Shown piece after piece: positions 51,684 to 62,087 of a DNA stretch of 64,000 nucleotides (within the stretch, counting starts at the first letter, position 1; each line of letters opens with the position of its first letter). The notes under the pieces were generated by a model. The model had not been told where the DNA came from and did not search any database. It worked only from the letters and a program-made list of their open reading frames with translations. A program made the position numbers and the translations under genes. Source of the DNA: Vibrio quintilis (GTDB lineage: Bacteria > Pseudomonadota > Gammaproteobacteria > Enterobacterales > Vibrionaceae); contig NZ_AP024897.1 in NCBI RefSeq assembly GCF_024529975.1, positions 1,426,001-1,490,000 of the forward strand, in the 5' to 3' direction.

Positions 51684-52133
51684 GTGCTTTCCTTTCTGTC
51701 ATCAGTATTGACACTGCCATCAAAATTGCCTGGTCTTATGTGTGGCTTATACGTCGTTGTGTGAGATAACCGGAGAGCCAGTTTATATGCATACAGATTC
51801 AATGGCAATGCATTTTTATGGTGAATATTTCAGCAGTTCATCCTGTAAATCAGAATTTGATGACCTGTGTGTAGTGTTTTGTGCTCTGCCACAGCGGTGG
51901 TCCATAAAATATCAGTTGCCTCAAATAGCTATATGGAGCGGGTCATGGAGACAGGCAATATTCATATCGAAAATATTGATGGGAATGCGATATCAGGTTG
52001 TTTGGGTATATCTGTTTGTTGAAGATGCTCCCGGCCCCTGTTTTGATGAAATGTTAGATGTGATTATCCGTTTAACTTTATAAAACTTTCATCGTGATCC
52101 GGCCATATGAGAGCATCATCAGGCTGTCGCTGC
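51684..52133. other. Intergenic region with doubtful frame and a half repeat
   Basis: 450 bases with a 113-codon open frame (51742-52083) that has no ribosome site or recognisable fold. A half copy of the hairpin repeat (CAGGTTGTTTGGGTATA at 51994-52010) lies inside it, which argues against a conserved gene. Confidence 0.4.
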
Positions 52134-52676
52134 TTATTTACCGAGACATTTTCCCAGTAAGTGGGCTTCTTTGTGGCGGCGGTCAGTGTAATGATCACCA
52201 AAGTGCATCAGATTGTTATAGGCATCATGCCAGTCGCCGGTGGTGCACTGGTGCCAGAAGTGCGGGGTGCGTGTTGACAGGTTGCCGTACTGGTGTGCGA
52301 CCGATGCAACGACGGTCTGGCATTCATCGGGCAGTTTTTCAAACGGCACCGCACGGGAAGATTTCGGCCACTGTCTTTTCAGCCGGGATAGCACCTGACG
52401 ATGAAATAATTTGTTGATCGCAACCGCCTCTTTTTCGCTGATTTCCAGCGGTTTGTCCCGCAGTGCATTCACCGCCGCATGGTTTTTCAGTCCCAGATAG
52501 GGGGATAGCTTATGAACCAGCGTTTCTGGCAGGCCATGAGTTAACAGTTCATGTTTTCTGTAGACACTGAGATCCAGACCACAGGCGATATGGACGCCCG
52601 ACTCATGGTGGTTTTCAGGAATATAGCCCTGACAATGTAAGCCTTCACATTGTTCGATAAAGTTGAAATCAATCAT
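52134..52676 (-). CDS. Pesticin/T4-lysozyme-like muramidase
   Basis: A 180-residue protein whose N-terminal FIEQCEGLHCQGYIPENHHESGV region (catalytic Glu within EQCEG) followed by HIACGLDLSVY resembles the pesticin C-terminal lysozyme domain (E-G...SGVTIATGFDLG) in sequence and spacing. Such domains cleave peptidoglycan and occur in bacteriocins and T6SS effectors. There is no signal peptide, receptor-binding part or immunity gene next to it. It may be a T6SS cargo delivered from elsewhere or a phage-derived enzyme. AAGG precedes the ATG. Confidence 0.78.
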   Translation of the reverse strand: MIDFNFIEQCEGLHCQGYIPENHHESGVHIACGLDLSVYRKHELLTHGLPETLVHKLSPYLGLKNHAAVNALRDKPLEISEKEAVAINKLFHRQVLSRLKRQWPKSSRAVPFEKLPDECQTVVASVAHQYGNLSTRTPHFWHQCTTGDWHDAYNNLMHFGDHYTDRRHKEAHLLGKCLGK

Positions 52677-53054
52677 ATCGTTTACCTTTTCTACTGACTT
52701 CTGTTTGTTGATACATCCGGGACTGCTATTGATCTGTCACGCCTGAGATCAGCAAATTCCCCGGATACGGATATCTTTTTTTGGGTATATTTTTTTGGGT
52801 ACAAGCGTGCTGCATATTCAGCTTGTTTAACTATATATGTTTCAGTGTAGTGTAAGGTGTAAAAAAAATGTTGCGGATAAAGGCGTATGTGACTGAACAC
52901 ACATGATAAATTTACAAACTAAGATTGTGACATTTTCAGAGGCAGGAAAGTTGACAGGCTCAGGTTAACTCATTGGTAAAAAAGAGATCAAGCCGCAACA
53001 CGCGGCCTGACGGAAAAATAAACTTCCGGTGTGAAAAGCTGAAAACGCCGGAAA
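52677..53054. other. Intergenic region with decayed hairpin repeats and two stems
   Basis: 378 bases without a gene. It contains TTTTTTTGGGTATA twice (about 52783-52801), which look like decayed repeat halves. A GCCGC-AACAC-GCGGC stem (about 52992-53006) and TTCCGG..CCGGAA stem (about 53023-53053) lie downstream of nth and may be its terminator. Confidence 0.45.
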
Positions 53055-53690
53055 TTAAACGTCGGTTTTTTCTTTATATTCACATAAATCTTCAATGATA
53101 CAGCTGCCGCAGCGGGGTTTGCGGGCCACGCAGGTGTAGCGCCCGTGCAGAATCAGCCAGTGGTGAACATCCACTTTGAACTCTTTCGGCACGACTTTGA
53201 GCAGTTTCTGCTCGACGTCATCGACATTTTTTCCCATCGCAAATTTAGTCCGGTTGGAGACCCGGAAAATATGCGTATCAACTGCAATTGTCGGCCAGCC
53301 GAAGGCCGTGTTGAGAACAACGTTGGCTGTTTTTCTGCCGACACCGGGCAGGGCTTCCAGCGCGGCTCTGTCTTCCGGCACTTCGCCCTGATGTTTTTCC
53401 AGCAGCATCCGGCAGGTTTTAATCACATTTTCTGCTTTTGAGTTGAACAGGCCGATGGTTTTGATATAAGACTTCACGCCATCAACGCCCAGATCGAGCA
53501 TCGCCTGCGGTGTATTGGCGACCGGATACAGTTTCGCTGTGGCTTTGTTGACACTGACATCGGTCGCCTGAGCCGAAAGGAGCACAGAAATCAGCAGTTC
53601 AAACGGGCTGCTCCATTCCAGTTCGGTTTGCGGATGCGGGTTCTGTTCCCGCAGGCGGGTTAAAATTTCGACACGTTTTTGATTGTTCAT
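53055..53690 (-). CDS. nth: Endonuclease III (DNA glycosylase/AP lyase)
   Basis: A 211-residue repair enzyme that removes oxidised pyrimidines and cuts at the abasic site. The catalytic K120 is in LPGVGRKTANVVL and D138 in VDTHIFRV; the 4Fe-4S cysteines are C187, C194, C197 and C203. Length and positions equal those of E. coli Nth. It follows rnfE by 102 bases on the same strand, the common rnf-nth linkage. Confidence 0.97.
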   Translation of the reverse strand: MNNQKRVEILTRLREQNPHPQTELEWSSPFELLISVLLSAQATDVSVNKATAKLYPVANTPQAMLDLGVDGVKSYIKTIGLFNSKAENVIKTCRMLLEKHQGEVPEDRAALEALPGVGRKTANVVLNTAFGWPTIAVDTHIFRVSNRTKFAMGKNVDDVEQKLLKVVPKEFKVDVHHWLILHGRYTCVARKPRCGSCIIEDLCEYKEKTDV

Positions 53691-53792
53691 AAGACTTCCG
53701 GCTGATCAATAGTTTGATTCTGATGGCCCTGACTGACCGCCACGGCCTTGTTTTTATAATTTGATTTGTGCTGATATTTGTATTCGTTTCTG

Positions 53793-54506
53793 CTATTGGG
53801 AAACTTTGGTGACCCGCGCGCGTTCAATCACCTGTTTCTCCGGTTCGGGCTGGCGGGCAGCAATAAACCGGTCAATCACATATTTGAGCGCAATCAGGAA
53901 CCCGACGCAGATAAATGCGCCTGGTGGCAGCAGTGCCAGCAGAAAGCTGTTGTCGATATGGATGACTTCAATCCGTAATACTTTGGCCCATTCGCCCAGC
54001 AGCAGGTCGGCCCCGTCAAACAGAGTGCCTTTGCCGAGTAATTCGCGGATTGCCCCCAAAACCGTCAGTGCGCAGGTCATGCCCATGCCCATCCAGATGC
54101 CGTCCAGCAGCGCTGGTACCACCCGGTTTTTAGACGCAAAGGCTTCTGCCCGGCCAATAATAATGCAGTTGGTCACAATCAGCGGGATGAAAATGCCCAG
54201 CGACAGATACAAACCGTAAGCAAAGGCATTCATCAGCAGCTGAACACAGGTCACCAATGCGGCAATGATCATCACAAACACCGGAATCCGGACTTCTTTC
54301 GGCACATAATCACGCACCAGTGACACTGTGACATTCGAGCCGATCAGCACCAGCATGGTGGCAATGCCTAAGCCAAGCGCATTGGTGATAGTGGAAGAGA
54401 CCGCCAGCAGCGGACACAGGCCAAGCAGTTGAACCAGTGCCGGGTTGTTCGACCACAGGCCGTCTTGCATCAGTTTGCGGTTCAGGGCTTTTGTCTCCGG
54501 ATTCAT
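53793..54506 (-). CDS. rnfE: RNF/RSX complex subunit E
   Basis: A 237-residue integral membrane protein of the NqrD/RnfE type with six helices and paired conserved Cys ([14 protein letters not shown] and [16 protein letters not shown]), the latter ligating the membrane iron-sulfur site shared with RnfA. ATG 54506 is chosen because GGGAG lies upstream; the frame to 54524 is rejected. It is two bases after rnfG. Confidence 0.96.
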   Translation of the reverse strand: MNPETKALNRKLMQDGLWSNNPALVQLLGLCPLLAVSSTITNALGLGIATMLVLIGSNVTVSLVRDYVPKEVRIPVFVMIIAALVTCVQLLMNAFAYGLYLSLGIFIPLIVTNCIIIGRAEAFASKNRVVPALLDGIWMGMGMTCALTVLGAIRELLGKGTLFDGADLLLGEWAKVLRIEVIHIDNSFLLALLPPGAFICVGFLIALKYVIDRFIAARQPEPEKQVIERARVTKVSQ

Positions 54507-54508
54507 GT

Positions 54509-55138
54509 TTATTCTCCCTGACATTGATAGGGTTGACGATAAATGGCTGCGCGGTTTTGATCAACGAACTGCGTGATTTTTTTCACCGCTTTGACAACTG
54601 CCCGCGGCGTAATTGTCGCACCGGTGAACTGGTCAAATTCACCGCCGTCTTTTCTGACCTGCCAGCTGGATTCATTCTCTGCGGTGACCTGTTTGCCGGT
54701 GAAGCCGAGAATCCAGTCGGTGATACGTAAATCAATCCGGTCGCCCAGTCCGGGGGTTTCGTGATGTGCCAGCACCCGGGTGCCGGTGATCACACCCTGA
54801 TTATCGATGCCGACAATCAGTTTAATCGCGCCGTTATAACCGTCCGGTGCGATGGTTTCAATCGCGATGCCTGCGGGTTGCCCCTGCTTCTTCGCGATAT
54901 AAGCATGGAACGGTGGCTGATTTGTCAGCCAGGGCTGGCTGACCAGGGTACAGGCGTTATGTAAATCGTTATCATGTTCCGTGGCCGGAATGACCTGATT
55001 GAGCACAGACATCAGCTGTGCTTCTTCCTGGGCCTGAATCCGTGTGGCAGTCAGCGCGTAAGTCAGCGCAACCAGCCCGGTGGAAAGACAGGCAAAAACA
55101 GCAAGAATAAGACCGTTATTACGAATTGCAGTCAGCAT
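54509..55138 (-). CDS. rnfG: RNF/RSX complex subunit G, covalent FMN protein
   Basis: A 209-residue subunit with one N-terminal membrane helix (about 8-27) and a periplasmic FMN domain. The flavinylation motif is FTGATITPR near residue 174, with the second Thr of GATIT as expected acceptor. [10 protein letters not shown] and ETPGLGD are typical of the family. It carries electrons between RnfD and other parts. Confidence 0.95.
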   Translation of the reverse strand: MLTAIRNNGLILAVFACLSTGLVALTYALTATRIQAQEEAQLMSVLNQVIPATEHDNDLHNACTLVSQPWLTNQPPFHAYIAKKQGQPAGIAIETIAPDGYNGAIKLIVGIDNQGVITGTRVLAHHETPGLGDRIDLRITDWILGFTGKQVTAENESSWQVRKDGGEFDQFTGATITPRAVVKAVKKITQFVDQNRAAIYRQPYQCQGE

Positions 55139-55154
55139 CTGGGGTTCCTTTCAA

Positions 55155-56204
55155 TCACTTGTGACCGTATGTTCTTGGCCGGGTGTAATAGTCGATCAGC
55201 GGTACACACATATTGGCCAGCAACACGGAAAATGCCACGCCATCGGGATAACCGCCCCAGGTGCGGATAATCACCACCATGATGCCGGTGAATGCGCCGA
55301 AAATCAGCCGGCCTTTGACCGTGGTGGCGGCACTGACCGGGTCGGTCGCGATAAAGAATGCGCCCAGCATCGTTGCCCCGGAGAACAGGTGCATCAGCGG
55401 GTATGCGACGGTTTCCGGAGAAATCAGACGACCAGTGAGGCTCATCAGCAGCAGCCCGGCTAAAAAAGCGACCGGAATATACCACTGAATAATGCGTAAC
55501 CGGATCAGCAGTAAGCCGCCCAGCAGATAAGCCAGATTGACAATTTCCCAGCCCAGCCCTGCGACCAGCCCGAACTGTTTGTGGCGAATGACATCTGCGG
55601 CGGTGCCACCGGCACGGATGCTTGTTTTCACATCATCCAGCGGTGTTGCCATCGTGATGCCATCAATCGTTTCGCGCACCTGTTGCAGTGACTGGCCGTG
55701 GGTGTTAAATCCGGTGAAGATCAGATGAAATGCATCGCGGAATGACTGCGGGTCACCCACCAGTGAATGAGGAGGCATCCAGCTGGTCATCTGAAGCGGA
55801 AAAGAGACCAGCAGTACCACATAGCCAATCATCGCCGGGTTGAACGGGTTTTGCCCCATGCCGCCGTAAAGTTGTTTGGCGATAATAATCGCAAAGAACA
55901 TGCCGGTGAACAGTACCCACCAGGGCGCCAGCGGCGGAATGGCGACGGCCAGCAGCCAGGCGGTAACCAGCCCGCTGCAATCGTCGGTTGCATCACTGAC
56001 CGGGCGTTTGCGCAGTTTCATCACCAGCCCTTCCAGTACCAGAGCAAGTACGAGGCTCAGCACCAGCTGGATCAGCGTTCCCCAGCCGAAGAACCAGATT
56101 TGTGCAATCAGGCCGGGGCAGGCAGCAATCATCACCCACTTCATCAAATCAGAAGTGCTGCGTTTCTGATGGACATGGGGTGAACTGGCAATAAAAAAGG
56201 CCAC
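55155..56204 (-). CDS. rnfD: RNF/RSX complex subunit D
   Basis: A 349-residue membrane protein of the NqrB/RnfD type with about nine helices. The TMATPLDDV segment near residue 186 is the FMN attachment region. [17 protein letters not shown] is another conserved signature. It overlaps rnfC by one base. It conducts ions during electron transfer. Confidence 0.95.
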   Translation of the reverse strand: MAFFIASSPHVHQKRSTSDLMKWVMIAACPGLIAQIWFFGWGTLIQLVLSLVLALVLEGLVMKLRKRPVSDATDDCSGLVTAWLLAVAIPPLAPWWVLFTGMFFAIIIAKQLYGGMGQNPFNPAMIGYVVLLVSFPLQMTSWMPPHSLVGDPQSFRDAFHLIFTGFNTHGQSLQQVRETIDGITMATPLDDVKTSIRAGGTAADVIRHKQFGLVAGLGWEIVNLAYLLGGLLLIRLRIIQWYIPVAFLAGLLLMSLTGRLISPETVAYPLMHLFSGATMLGAFFIATDPVSAATTVKGRLIFGAFTGIMVVIIRTWGGYPDGVAFSVLLANMCVPLIDYYTRPRTYGHK

Positions 56205-58510
56205 TATGGTTTCTCCTTGCGTTCTGCTTCAGCCTGCTGCTGTGCTTTACGTGCTTTGGCGCGGGCAATCGCGGCTGCGACGGCGGCTTTTTTCGGATCT
56301 TCCGGCTGCGCCTGCGTGTCTGCCTCTGCCTGAATTTGTGTCTGAGATTCAGTCTGAGATGCTTCGGCCGGTGCGGCTTCAGCTTCAGCCTGCTGCTGTG
56401 CTTTACGTGCTTTAGCGCGGGCAATGGCGGCTGCGACGGCGGCTTTTTTCGGATCTTCCGGCTGCGCCTGCGTGTCTGCCTCTGCCTGAATGTGTGTCTG
56501 AGCTTCAGTCTGAGATGCTTCGGCCGGTGCGGCTTCAGCCTGCTGCTGTGCTTTACGTGCTTTGGCGCGGGCAATGGCGGCTGCGACGGCGGCTTTTTTC
56601 GGATCTTCCGGCTGCGCCTGCGTGTCTGCCTCTGCCTGAATTTGTGTCTGAGCTTCAGTCTGAGATGCTTCGGCCGGTGCGGCTTCAGCCTGCTGCTGTG
56701 CTTTACGTGCTTTGGCGCGGGCAATCGCGGCTGCGACGGCGGCTTTTTTATCTTCGGGTTTGTCCGGTGAGTTGGTTGCCGCTGTGTTTTCTGCTGAGGC
56801 TTTCGCTGCTTTCTGTGCTCTGGCCTGCTGCTTGCGAGCTTCACGAAGGCGCATCATTTCACTGTTATCCGGCTCTGATGCACCTGCCTGACGGGCTGCT
56901 TCCTGTTTGGCTTTTGCACGGGCAATGGCGGCGGCAACGGCCGGTTTAACCGGTTTGGCATCCGGCTGGATCTGCTGTTTCTGAGCTTTTACCCGTTCGA
57001 TAGCCGCCTGAATCGCATCCTGACCGCCTTGTTGTTTGACCATGTCCTGACGACGGTTATCGGCAGCCTTTTTAAAGCGTTGTTCTCTTTCCTGTTTCTC
57101 CCGTTCATGGCGTTCCTGTTTGGCTTCAAAGCGCTGACGCGCCCGCTCAGCTGCCGCGGCTTCATGTTCGCGGGTTTTGATTTCAGCCTTTGCCTGACGA
57201 TAATACTGCACCAGCGGAATCTGGCTCGGGCAGACATAAGCACACGCACCACATTCGATGCAGTCTTTTAAATTCAGTTCCTGACACTTGTCGTATTCTT
57301 CAGCTTTACTGTGCCAGTAGAGCTGTTGCGGTAATAAAGAAGCCGGGCAGACTTCCGCACACTGCCCGCAACGGATACAGGCAAGCTCGCGCTGCTGCGG
57401 TGAGATTTCTTTCACCGACGGTGCGAGAATACAGTTGGTGGTTTTTGTGACCGGCACCTGCGCATGGGGCAGGGTGAAGCCCATCATCGGGCCGCCCATG
57501 ATCAGCCGGGGCTGTTTTTTATCTGCGGTGTAGTCAAATTCTTTCAGCAGGTGTTCGACCGGTGTGCCGATTAAAGCCCACACGTTGCGGGGCTGCTGGA
57601 AGGTTTTACCGGTCAGCGTGACCAGACGGTGAATCAACGGCTGGCCTTTAATCACAGCTTGCTGAATTGCGAACATGGTGCCGACGTTTTGCACTGAGAT
57701 GCCGATATCGGCGGGGATTTTTCCGGCAGGCACTTCTTTATTGGTCAGTACCTTGATCAGCTGTTTTTCGCCGCCGGAAGGGTATTTGGTCGGGATAACG
57801 CGGATCATATAGTCTTTGTGTACCGCGGCTTTTTCCAGCGCCCGGATGGCTTCCGGCTTATTGTCTTCAATGCCGATAATCACCATTTGAGGCTTGAGGA
57901 TATGCTCAGTGATTTCAATTCCCTGAATAATTTCTTCCGCGTAATACTGCATCAGCACATCATCAGCAGTAATGTAGGGTTCGCACTCTGCGGCATTGAT
58001 CATCAGGACTTCAGTCCGGGCCAGACCGGCCTGAATTTTCCGTGCGGTCGGGAACCCGGCGCCGCCCATGCCGGAAATCCCGGCCTGGCGGATGATTTCA
58101 ATCAGATACTCCGGCGAACAGGCGGTAAAATCCGGGGTGGCAACCCGCTCACACCATTGACCGCGGTTATCCGGGGTAATGACCACACACAGTTCCGTCA
58201 GTCCGGAAGGGTGGGCGATGGTGCGCTGCTCAATTGCTTTGACGGTGCCTGACGTTGGCGCATGAACGGGCAGCATCACCGGCGAGGCGGTTTGTGTCAG
58301 TTGCTGACCTTTCAGGACCGTATCGCCTGTTTTGACCCGCAAATCACCCGGTTTGCCGATGTGCTGTTTGAGTGGAATTACCAGCTCGGCCGGAACCGGC
58401 GACATCGCCGGCGAACATTTATTTGACTGGATTTTGTTTTCCGGCGGATGAATCCCGCCCGGAAAATCCCAGATATGGCCTGATTTGATTTGTTCGATAA
58501 GTGACTGCAT
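56204..58510 (-). CDS. rnfC: RNF/RSX complex subunit C with long repeated C-terminal tail
   Basis: A 768-residue peripheral subunit. ATG 58510 is used, since upstream extension to 58591 would overlap rnfB. The NADH/FMN domain includes [10 protein letters not shown] near residue 140. Two 4Fe-4S motifs follow, [12 protein letters not shown] and [12 protein letters not shown] (about 370-420). The rest is a Lys/Ala/Gln-rich helical tail with four near-identical ~50-residue copies of [20 protein letters not shown] plus a linker. The tail is longer than in E. coli RnfC (740) and varies by copy number. Confidence 0.95.
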   Translation of the reverse strand: MQSLIEQIKSGHIWDFPGGIHPPENKIQSNKCSPAMSPVPAELVIPLKQHIGKPGDLRVKTGDTVLKGQQLTQTASPVMLPVHAPTSGTVKAIEQRTIAHPSGLTELCVVITPDNRGQWCERVATPDFTACSPEYLIEIIRQAGISGMGGAGFPTARKIQAGLARTEVLMINAAECEPYITADDVLMQYYAEEIIQGIEITEHILKPQMVIIGIEDNKPEAIRALEKAAVHKDYMIRVIPTKYPSGGEKQLIKVLTNKEVPAGKIPADIGISVQNVGTMFAIQQAVIKGQPLIHRLVTLTGKTFQQPRNVWALIGTPVEHLLKEFDYTADKKQPRLIMGGPMMGFTLPHAQVPVTKTTNCILAPSVKEISPQQRELACIRCGQCAEVCPASLLPQQLYWHSKAEEYDKCQELNLKDCIECGACAYVCPSQIPLVQYYRQAKAEIKTREHEAAAAERARQRFEAKQERHEREKQEREQRFKKAADNRRQDMVKQQGGQDAIQAAIERVKAQKQQIQPDAKPVKPAVAAAIARAKAKQEAARQAGASEPDNSEMMRLREARKQQARAQKAAKASAENTAATNSPDKPEDKKAAVAAAIARAKARKAQQQAEAAPAEASQTEAQTQIQAEADTQAQPEDPKKAAVAAAIARAKARKAQQQAEAAPAEASQTEAQTHIQAEADTQAQPEDPKKAAVAAAIARAKARKAQQQAEAEAAPAEASQTESQTQIQAEADTQAQPEDPKKAAVAAAIARAKARKAQQQAEAERKEKP
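56231..56755 (-). repeat. About 150-bp tandem repeats in rnfC
   Basis: Four near-identical direct copies (150-156 bp each) encode the [25 protein letters not shown] unit. One copy has six extra bases (AEAEAAP instead of AEAAP). They are exact enough for recombination to change the copy number. Confidence 0.93.
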
Positions 58511-58518
58511 ATCTGCTC

Positions 58519-59106
58519 TTAATCTGCTCCGTGGTTGGATAAGGCCTGATCTGCCGGCACGTTGGTTACCGGGATGGCGTTCATCTGCCACTTCCAGGTG
58601 TCTGGCGTGGTATTGACCGGAATCATCTCAATACAATCGGTCGGACAGGGCGCAACACACAGGTCGCAGCCGGTGCATTCGTCTTTAATGACCGTGTGTA
58701 GCGCTTTGGTGCCACCGACAATCGCATCGACCGGACAGGCCTGGATACATTTGGTGCAGCCGATACACATATCTTCATGAATAAATGCGACGCGTTTGAC
58801 CTTTTCCGACAGGTCATGGGCCGGTTCCGGCACATCCACACCCATCAGATCGGCCAGCTTTTCAATCGTCGGCTGACCGCCGGGCGGGCATTTATTGATC
58901 TCATCGCCACCGGCAATGGCTTCCGCATAAGGCCGGCAGCCGGGATAGCCGCACTGACCACACTGAGTTTGCGGCAGAATCGCATCAATCTGGTCCACCA
59001 CCGGGTCGCCTTCGACTTTAAAGCGCACAGAGGCAAAACCAAGAATGGCACCAAATATGGCGGCGAGGGCTGCCAGGGCGATAATTGCGATTAGAATTGC
59101 GCTCAT
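58519..59106 (-). CDS. rnfB: RNF/RSX complex subunit B, ferredoxin-like
   Basis: A 195-residue protein with one N-terminal helix (about 4-25), a [11 protein letters not shown] cluster motif near residue 48, and two 4Fe-4S motifs, [12 protein letters not shown] and [12 protein letters not shown]. It takes electrons from or gives them to ferredoxin. Its ATG overlaps the rnfA stop by one base. Confidence 0.97.
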   Translation of the reverse strand: MSAILIAIIALAALAAIFGAILGFASVRFKVEGDPVVDQIDAILPQTQCGQCGYPGCRPYAEAIAGGDEINKCPPGGQPTIEKLADLMGVDVPEPAHDLSEKVKRVAFIHEDMCIGCTKCIQACPVDAIVGGTKALHTVIKDECTGCDLCVAPCPTDCIEMIPVNTTPDTWKWQMNAIPVTNVPADQALSNHGAD

Positions 59107-59687
59107 TATATTTTAACCAGTCCGGTGAAACCCATAAAGGCCAGCGACATCAGGCCGGCTGTGATCATGGCAATGGATGCGCCTTTAAACGGGGCTGGCA
59201 CATCGGCCACATGAATCCGCTCTCTGATCGATGCAAACAGGATCAGCACCAGCGCAAAACCGACTGCGGCACCGAATCCGTAAATCACGGACTCAATAAA
59301 GTTATGGTTCTCATTAATATTCAGCAGGGCGACACCCAGCACGGCACAGTTGGTGGTGATAAGCGGCAGAAAAATGCCCAGCAGCCGGTAGAGTGTCGGG
59401 CTGGTTTTATGCACGACCATCTCAGTGAACTGCACCACAACGGCAATCACCAGAATAAAGCTCATGGTGCGCAGATAGTCGATCCCGAAAGGCCGCAGAA
59501 TATAGCTTTCAACCAGATAAGAACAAACGGAAGCCAGAGTTAAGACAAACGTCGTTGCCAGCCCCATACCAATGGCCGTTTCCAGTTTTTTGGACACACC
59601 CATAAACGGACATAATCCAAGAAATTTAACCAGAACAAAATTGTTGACCAATACCGTGCCGATTAACAACAGAATATATTCGGTCAT
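59106..59687 (-). CDS. rnfA: RNF/RSX complex subunit A
   Basis: A 193-residue integral membrane protein with six helices, of the NqrE/RnfA type. [17 protein letters not shown] and [16 protein letters not shown] contain the Cys residues of the membrane iron-sulfur site. It starts the rnfABCDGE operon. Confidence 0.97.
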   Translation of the reverse strand: MTEYILLLIGTVLVNNFVLVKFLGLCPFMGVSKKLETAIGMGLATTFVLTLASVCSYLVESYILRPFGIDYLRTMSFILVIAVVVQFTEMVVHKTSPTLYRLLGIFLPLITTNCAVLGVALLNINENHNFIESVIYGFGAAVGFALVLILFASIRERIHVADVPAPFKGASIAMITAGLMSLAFMGFTGLVKI

Positions 59688-59810
59688 GACTCACACTACT
59701 TATATTTATGATGATCTGGCTATTATCCAGATTTGTGAGTTGAATAACAACCGGCAGAACATGCGGTTTTTATGCTTTCCGGTAAGAAAACCGGCAGGTA
59801 AGAAACGAAA

Positions 59811-59838
59811 AAAACCGCACTGAAATCAGTGCGGTTTT
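59811..59838 (-). terminator. Terminator after tRNA-Asn
   Basis: AAAACCGCACTGA and TCAGTGCGGTTTT form a perfect 13-bp stem, nine bases beyond the tRNA end. A-runs and T-runs on both sides allow it to work in both directions. Confidence 0.85.
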
Positions 59839-59846
59839 CTGAAATA

Positions 59847-59922
59847 TGGCTCCCCCTGCGGGACTCGAACCTGCGACATACGGATTAACAGTCCGCCGTT
59901 CTACCAACTGAACTAAGGGGGA
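59847..59922 (-). tRNA. tRNA-Asn (GTT), CCA encoded
   Basis: On the minus strand TCCCCCTTAGTTCAGTTGGT begins a 76-base cloverleaf: acceptor TCCCCCT/AGGGGGA, D-loop AGTTGGTAGAA, anticodon loop CTGTTAATC with GTT, T-loop GGTTCGAGTCC, and encoded CCA. Lies upstream of rnfA. Confidence 0.97.
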
Positions 59923-60216
59923 ATTGTCTGAGCAAAACACTTTGCTTTTCAACGGACGGGGATACTATCACCGCCCAAAAATAAAATCCACATCAAATGA
60001 GAAAAAACAGATAAAAAATCAGATACCGATGCAAAGGAGAGACCCCGGTTCATCACCATAAATGTCTTCCGGAAGACACATCGTTGGGATGACTCGTGGT
60101 CAGTCAGCGATAAATCAATTGCAAACGGGTTGGTGATTGCTCTGAATGGCGTGTAAAAATGAGAGTTGATTGATTGTGGAAATGACAGCCCGCAGTTGCG
60201 GACTGTATGAAAAAAG

Positions 60217-60627
60217 TTATTGCGTACAATCAGCAGAGCTGAGCGCAACCCAGTTTATCGCCCAGTTCATTTCATTAGCGGCAGCCGGAGAGATACTTTT
60301 GCCGCTGGTATAGCGAACATATACTCTAAAACCAGTATCAGTCGGATTATATACAGATGTAGCACCACTGGTAGACCATAGATTAGTCGAACCACTCATT
60401 GATGTAATATATGCAGGCACAGAATTCAGTGCACATTCTGAAGTATCAATATCAACGTAAATACCATTGCTGCCATATGCGACCCAATCTGTGTCCCCGG
60501 CGGTGGTTTGTCCTGAACAGACAATATTTGGTGTCCGGCAAACAGATGCGGCTGCATTTGCTGTCGGTAAACCACCAAGGCATGCTGCAGTAGTACAAAG
60601 AATGGTTAGTATTGATTTAATTTTCAT
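60217..60627 (-). CDS. Small secreted protein with a WxxY...VYV...W beta domain
   Basis: A 136-residue protein with a Sec signal (about 1-26, ending ANAA). The mature part has three or four Cys (CRTPNIVC, SECALN, SADC) and a pattern DWVAYGSNGIYVDIDTS, NLWSTSGATSVYNPTDTGFRVYV, MNWAINWVAL. I have seen this layout in scattered secreted proteins but cannot give it a family name. It could be a carbohydrate-binding or surface domain. Confidence 0.65.
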   Translation of the reverse strand: MKIKSILTILCTTAACLGGLPTANAAASVCRTPNIVCSGQTTAGDTDWVAYGSNGIYVDIDTSECALNSVPAYITSMSGSTNLWSTSGATSVYNPTDTGFRVYVRYTSGKSISPAAANEMNWAINWVALSSADCTQ

Positions 60628-60930
60628 ATGTGTCTCTTACTTGTTTATTTTTTAGGTTGAATATTCAATTGAGCTCATATTTAACCATTGTCGTCACACT
60701 TTGTAAATCAGCCTGAAAATAACTTCAAGATGAAATCAATAATGGTAACGTCTTTGTCAATACTGGTTGCCGGAATGAGTCATCAGCCCATTTTACCCGT
60801 CACGATTTCTCATTTCCCGCGGAGCGCTACACGACTACAACTGTCTGTTTAATGTCAATCTTGCCGCCGTAAAAAAAGCATAAAAAAAACTTTACTTTTC
60901 TGTAGCCCTTGCCGTTTGTGCCCTGTATTT

Positions 60931-61008
60931 ACTTATCCACTAAATTTGTGGATAAGTGTGTGGGTGAAATCTGATTAAAAATTAATGACAGGATTATTAT
61001 GGGGATAA
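60931..61008. promoter_or_regulatory. Cluster of DnaA-box-like sites
   Basis: ACTTATCCAC at 60931-60940 is repeated as its reverse complement GTGGATAAGT at 60948-60957, so two DnaA boxes (TTATCCACT forward; TTATCCACA reverse) face each other. TGGGGATAA at 61000-61008 is a third, one-mismatch box in reverse orientation. The surroundings are AT-rich. Confidence 0.5.
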
Positions 61009-61418
61009 CTCAGTTGGCTATAAGTTGATTGTTAATTTATCTGTATGATTTTAAATGATTTGCGAGTTATTCATGGAATCAGGATAAAATAGTCTAACTA
61101 TTAATCTGCTCAATAAATAGGCGATTTCAAGGTGATTTTGGGGAAAAGCGGTGGATTATTTTTTTGCAAAAAAACAGGAAAAGCTCAGAGAAGGGCCGGT
61201 AATATAGCAAGAAACCAGACATGGATTCAAGACAGATTTTGAGTATAGCCAGCCAGTCTGAGAAAGCAAAAAAATCCCGCAGGCTTTTTAGTCATTCACA
61301 GACGATTTTGGCACCGGATGAACGCAGGTACGCGGGGGATTCCGGTTAATTTCCTGTTTATTATCGAAAAGCAGATTACTTCGTTTCATTGATGAAAAAT
61401 CAGCATGCATAAATCGTA

Positions 61419-61496
61419 TATACCCAAACAACCTTGCATCTTCAGGTTGCTTGGGTATATCCAGACAATCTGCATCTTCGGGTTGTTTGAGTATAT
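61419..61496. repeat. Two adjacent hairpin repeats
   Basis: A full palindrome TATACCCAAACAACCT-TGCATCTT-CAGGTTGCTTGGGTATA (61419-61459), followed by a right-arm copy with changes (CAATCTGCATCTTCGGGTTG then TTTGAGTATA) to 61496. Confidence 0.87.
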
Positions 61497-61684
61497 TGCT
61501 CCGGTGATCACCGCATCAGATGAGGGGGTTATATTATAATCATCTTAAACCCACATGATCTCATGATGCAGGATTCAGAGTTTCATCAACAGGGTCAGTT
61601 CAGGGAAAATACCCGAAGGAATAATGATGACGCCCTGCGAAGTTGGGTATATCGCAGAGAAAAAGCACATTGACGGAGGAGCCG

Positions 61685-62020
61685 ATGAATGCGAATAGAT
61701 TTCGTCCCTATACAGCGGTGACCATGATGCTGGCGCTGATGATGATTGCAGTGACCGGCTTTGTCCTGTTTCTTGCCCCGCACGGGCCGGGTTCCGGCTA
61801 TTGGCAGTGGCTGGGGCTGACCAAACATGAGCTGAAAGACATCCACCTGTATTTAGCTTTTCTGGCGGTGGTGCTGATGCTGTTTCATGGCTACCTGAAT
61901 TTAAAGCCGATGTCACTGTATCTGAAAGGCAAGCGCGGCCGGTTATGGCATCATCCGCTGCTTTGGGCGGGCGGCGGCGTGGTGGTGGTGATTTGGCTGG
62001 CGTTAAATATCGGCAGTTAG
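61685..62020 (+). CDS. DUF4405-type small membrane protein
   Basis: A 111-residue protein. GGAGGAG precedes ATG 61685. Three hydrophobic helices (about 8-28, 45-68, 88-108) carry conserved-looking His residues (H41 in LTKHELKDIHLY, H47, H60 in LMLFHGYLNLK). DUF4405 proteins resemble a piece of a b-type cytochrome and may bind heme. Function is unknown. It is convergent with the next gene. Confidence 0.8.
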   Translation: MNANRFRPYTAVTMMLALMMIAVTGFVLFLAPHGPGSGYWQWLGLTKHELKDIHLYLAFLAVVLMLFHGYLNLKPMSLYLKGKRGRLWHHPLLWAGGGVVVVIWLALNIGS

Positions 62021-62039
62021 TGCGGTGAAGAGCATGGAA

Positions 62040-62064
62040 AACCTTCCGGCAGGGCCGGAAGGTT
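62040..62064. terminator. Convergent terminator
   Basis: AACCTTCCGGC-AGG-GCCGGAAGGTT, an 11-bp perfect stem between two convergent genes. T-run TTTTCC follows on the minus strand. Confidence 0.75.
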
Positions 62065-62087
62065 GGGAATCTTGGGTCTGGTGGGGA

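Larger units (their letters stand above)
60628..61684. other. Long non-coding region with DnaA-like boxes and repeat remnants
   Basis: About 1,060 bases without a supported gene. Contents in order: AT-rich DNA, an inverted pair of DnaA-box-like sites plus a third (60931-61008), a further AT-rich stretch, two adjacent copies of the hairpin repeat (61419-61496), and a segment from about 61565 that resembles part of the MITE interior, with GATGCAGGATTCAG and GCCCTGCG in common. It looks like a landing site for small repeats. Confidence 0.6.

Noticed and set aside
51742..52083. 113-codon open frame between LuxR-type gene and lysozyme gene
   Set aside because: No ribosome site, unusual composition, and it contains a half repeat in its coding part.
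56149..56844. 231-residue basic frame and matching plus-strand frames over rnfC tail
   Set aside because: Alternative-frame readings of the rnfC repeats, whose correct frame is clear.
60931..61008. Replication origin
   Set aside because: No dnaA, gidA, rctB or other origin genes near, and only three boxes; a titration or regulatory site is a safer reading.
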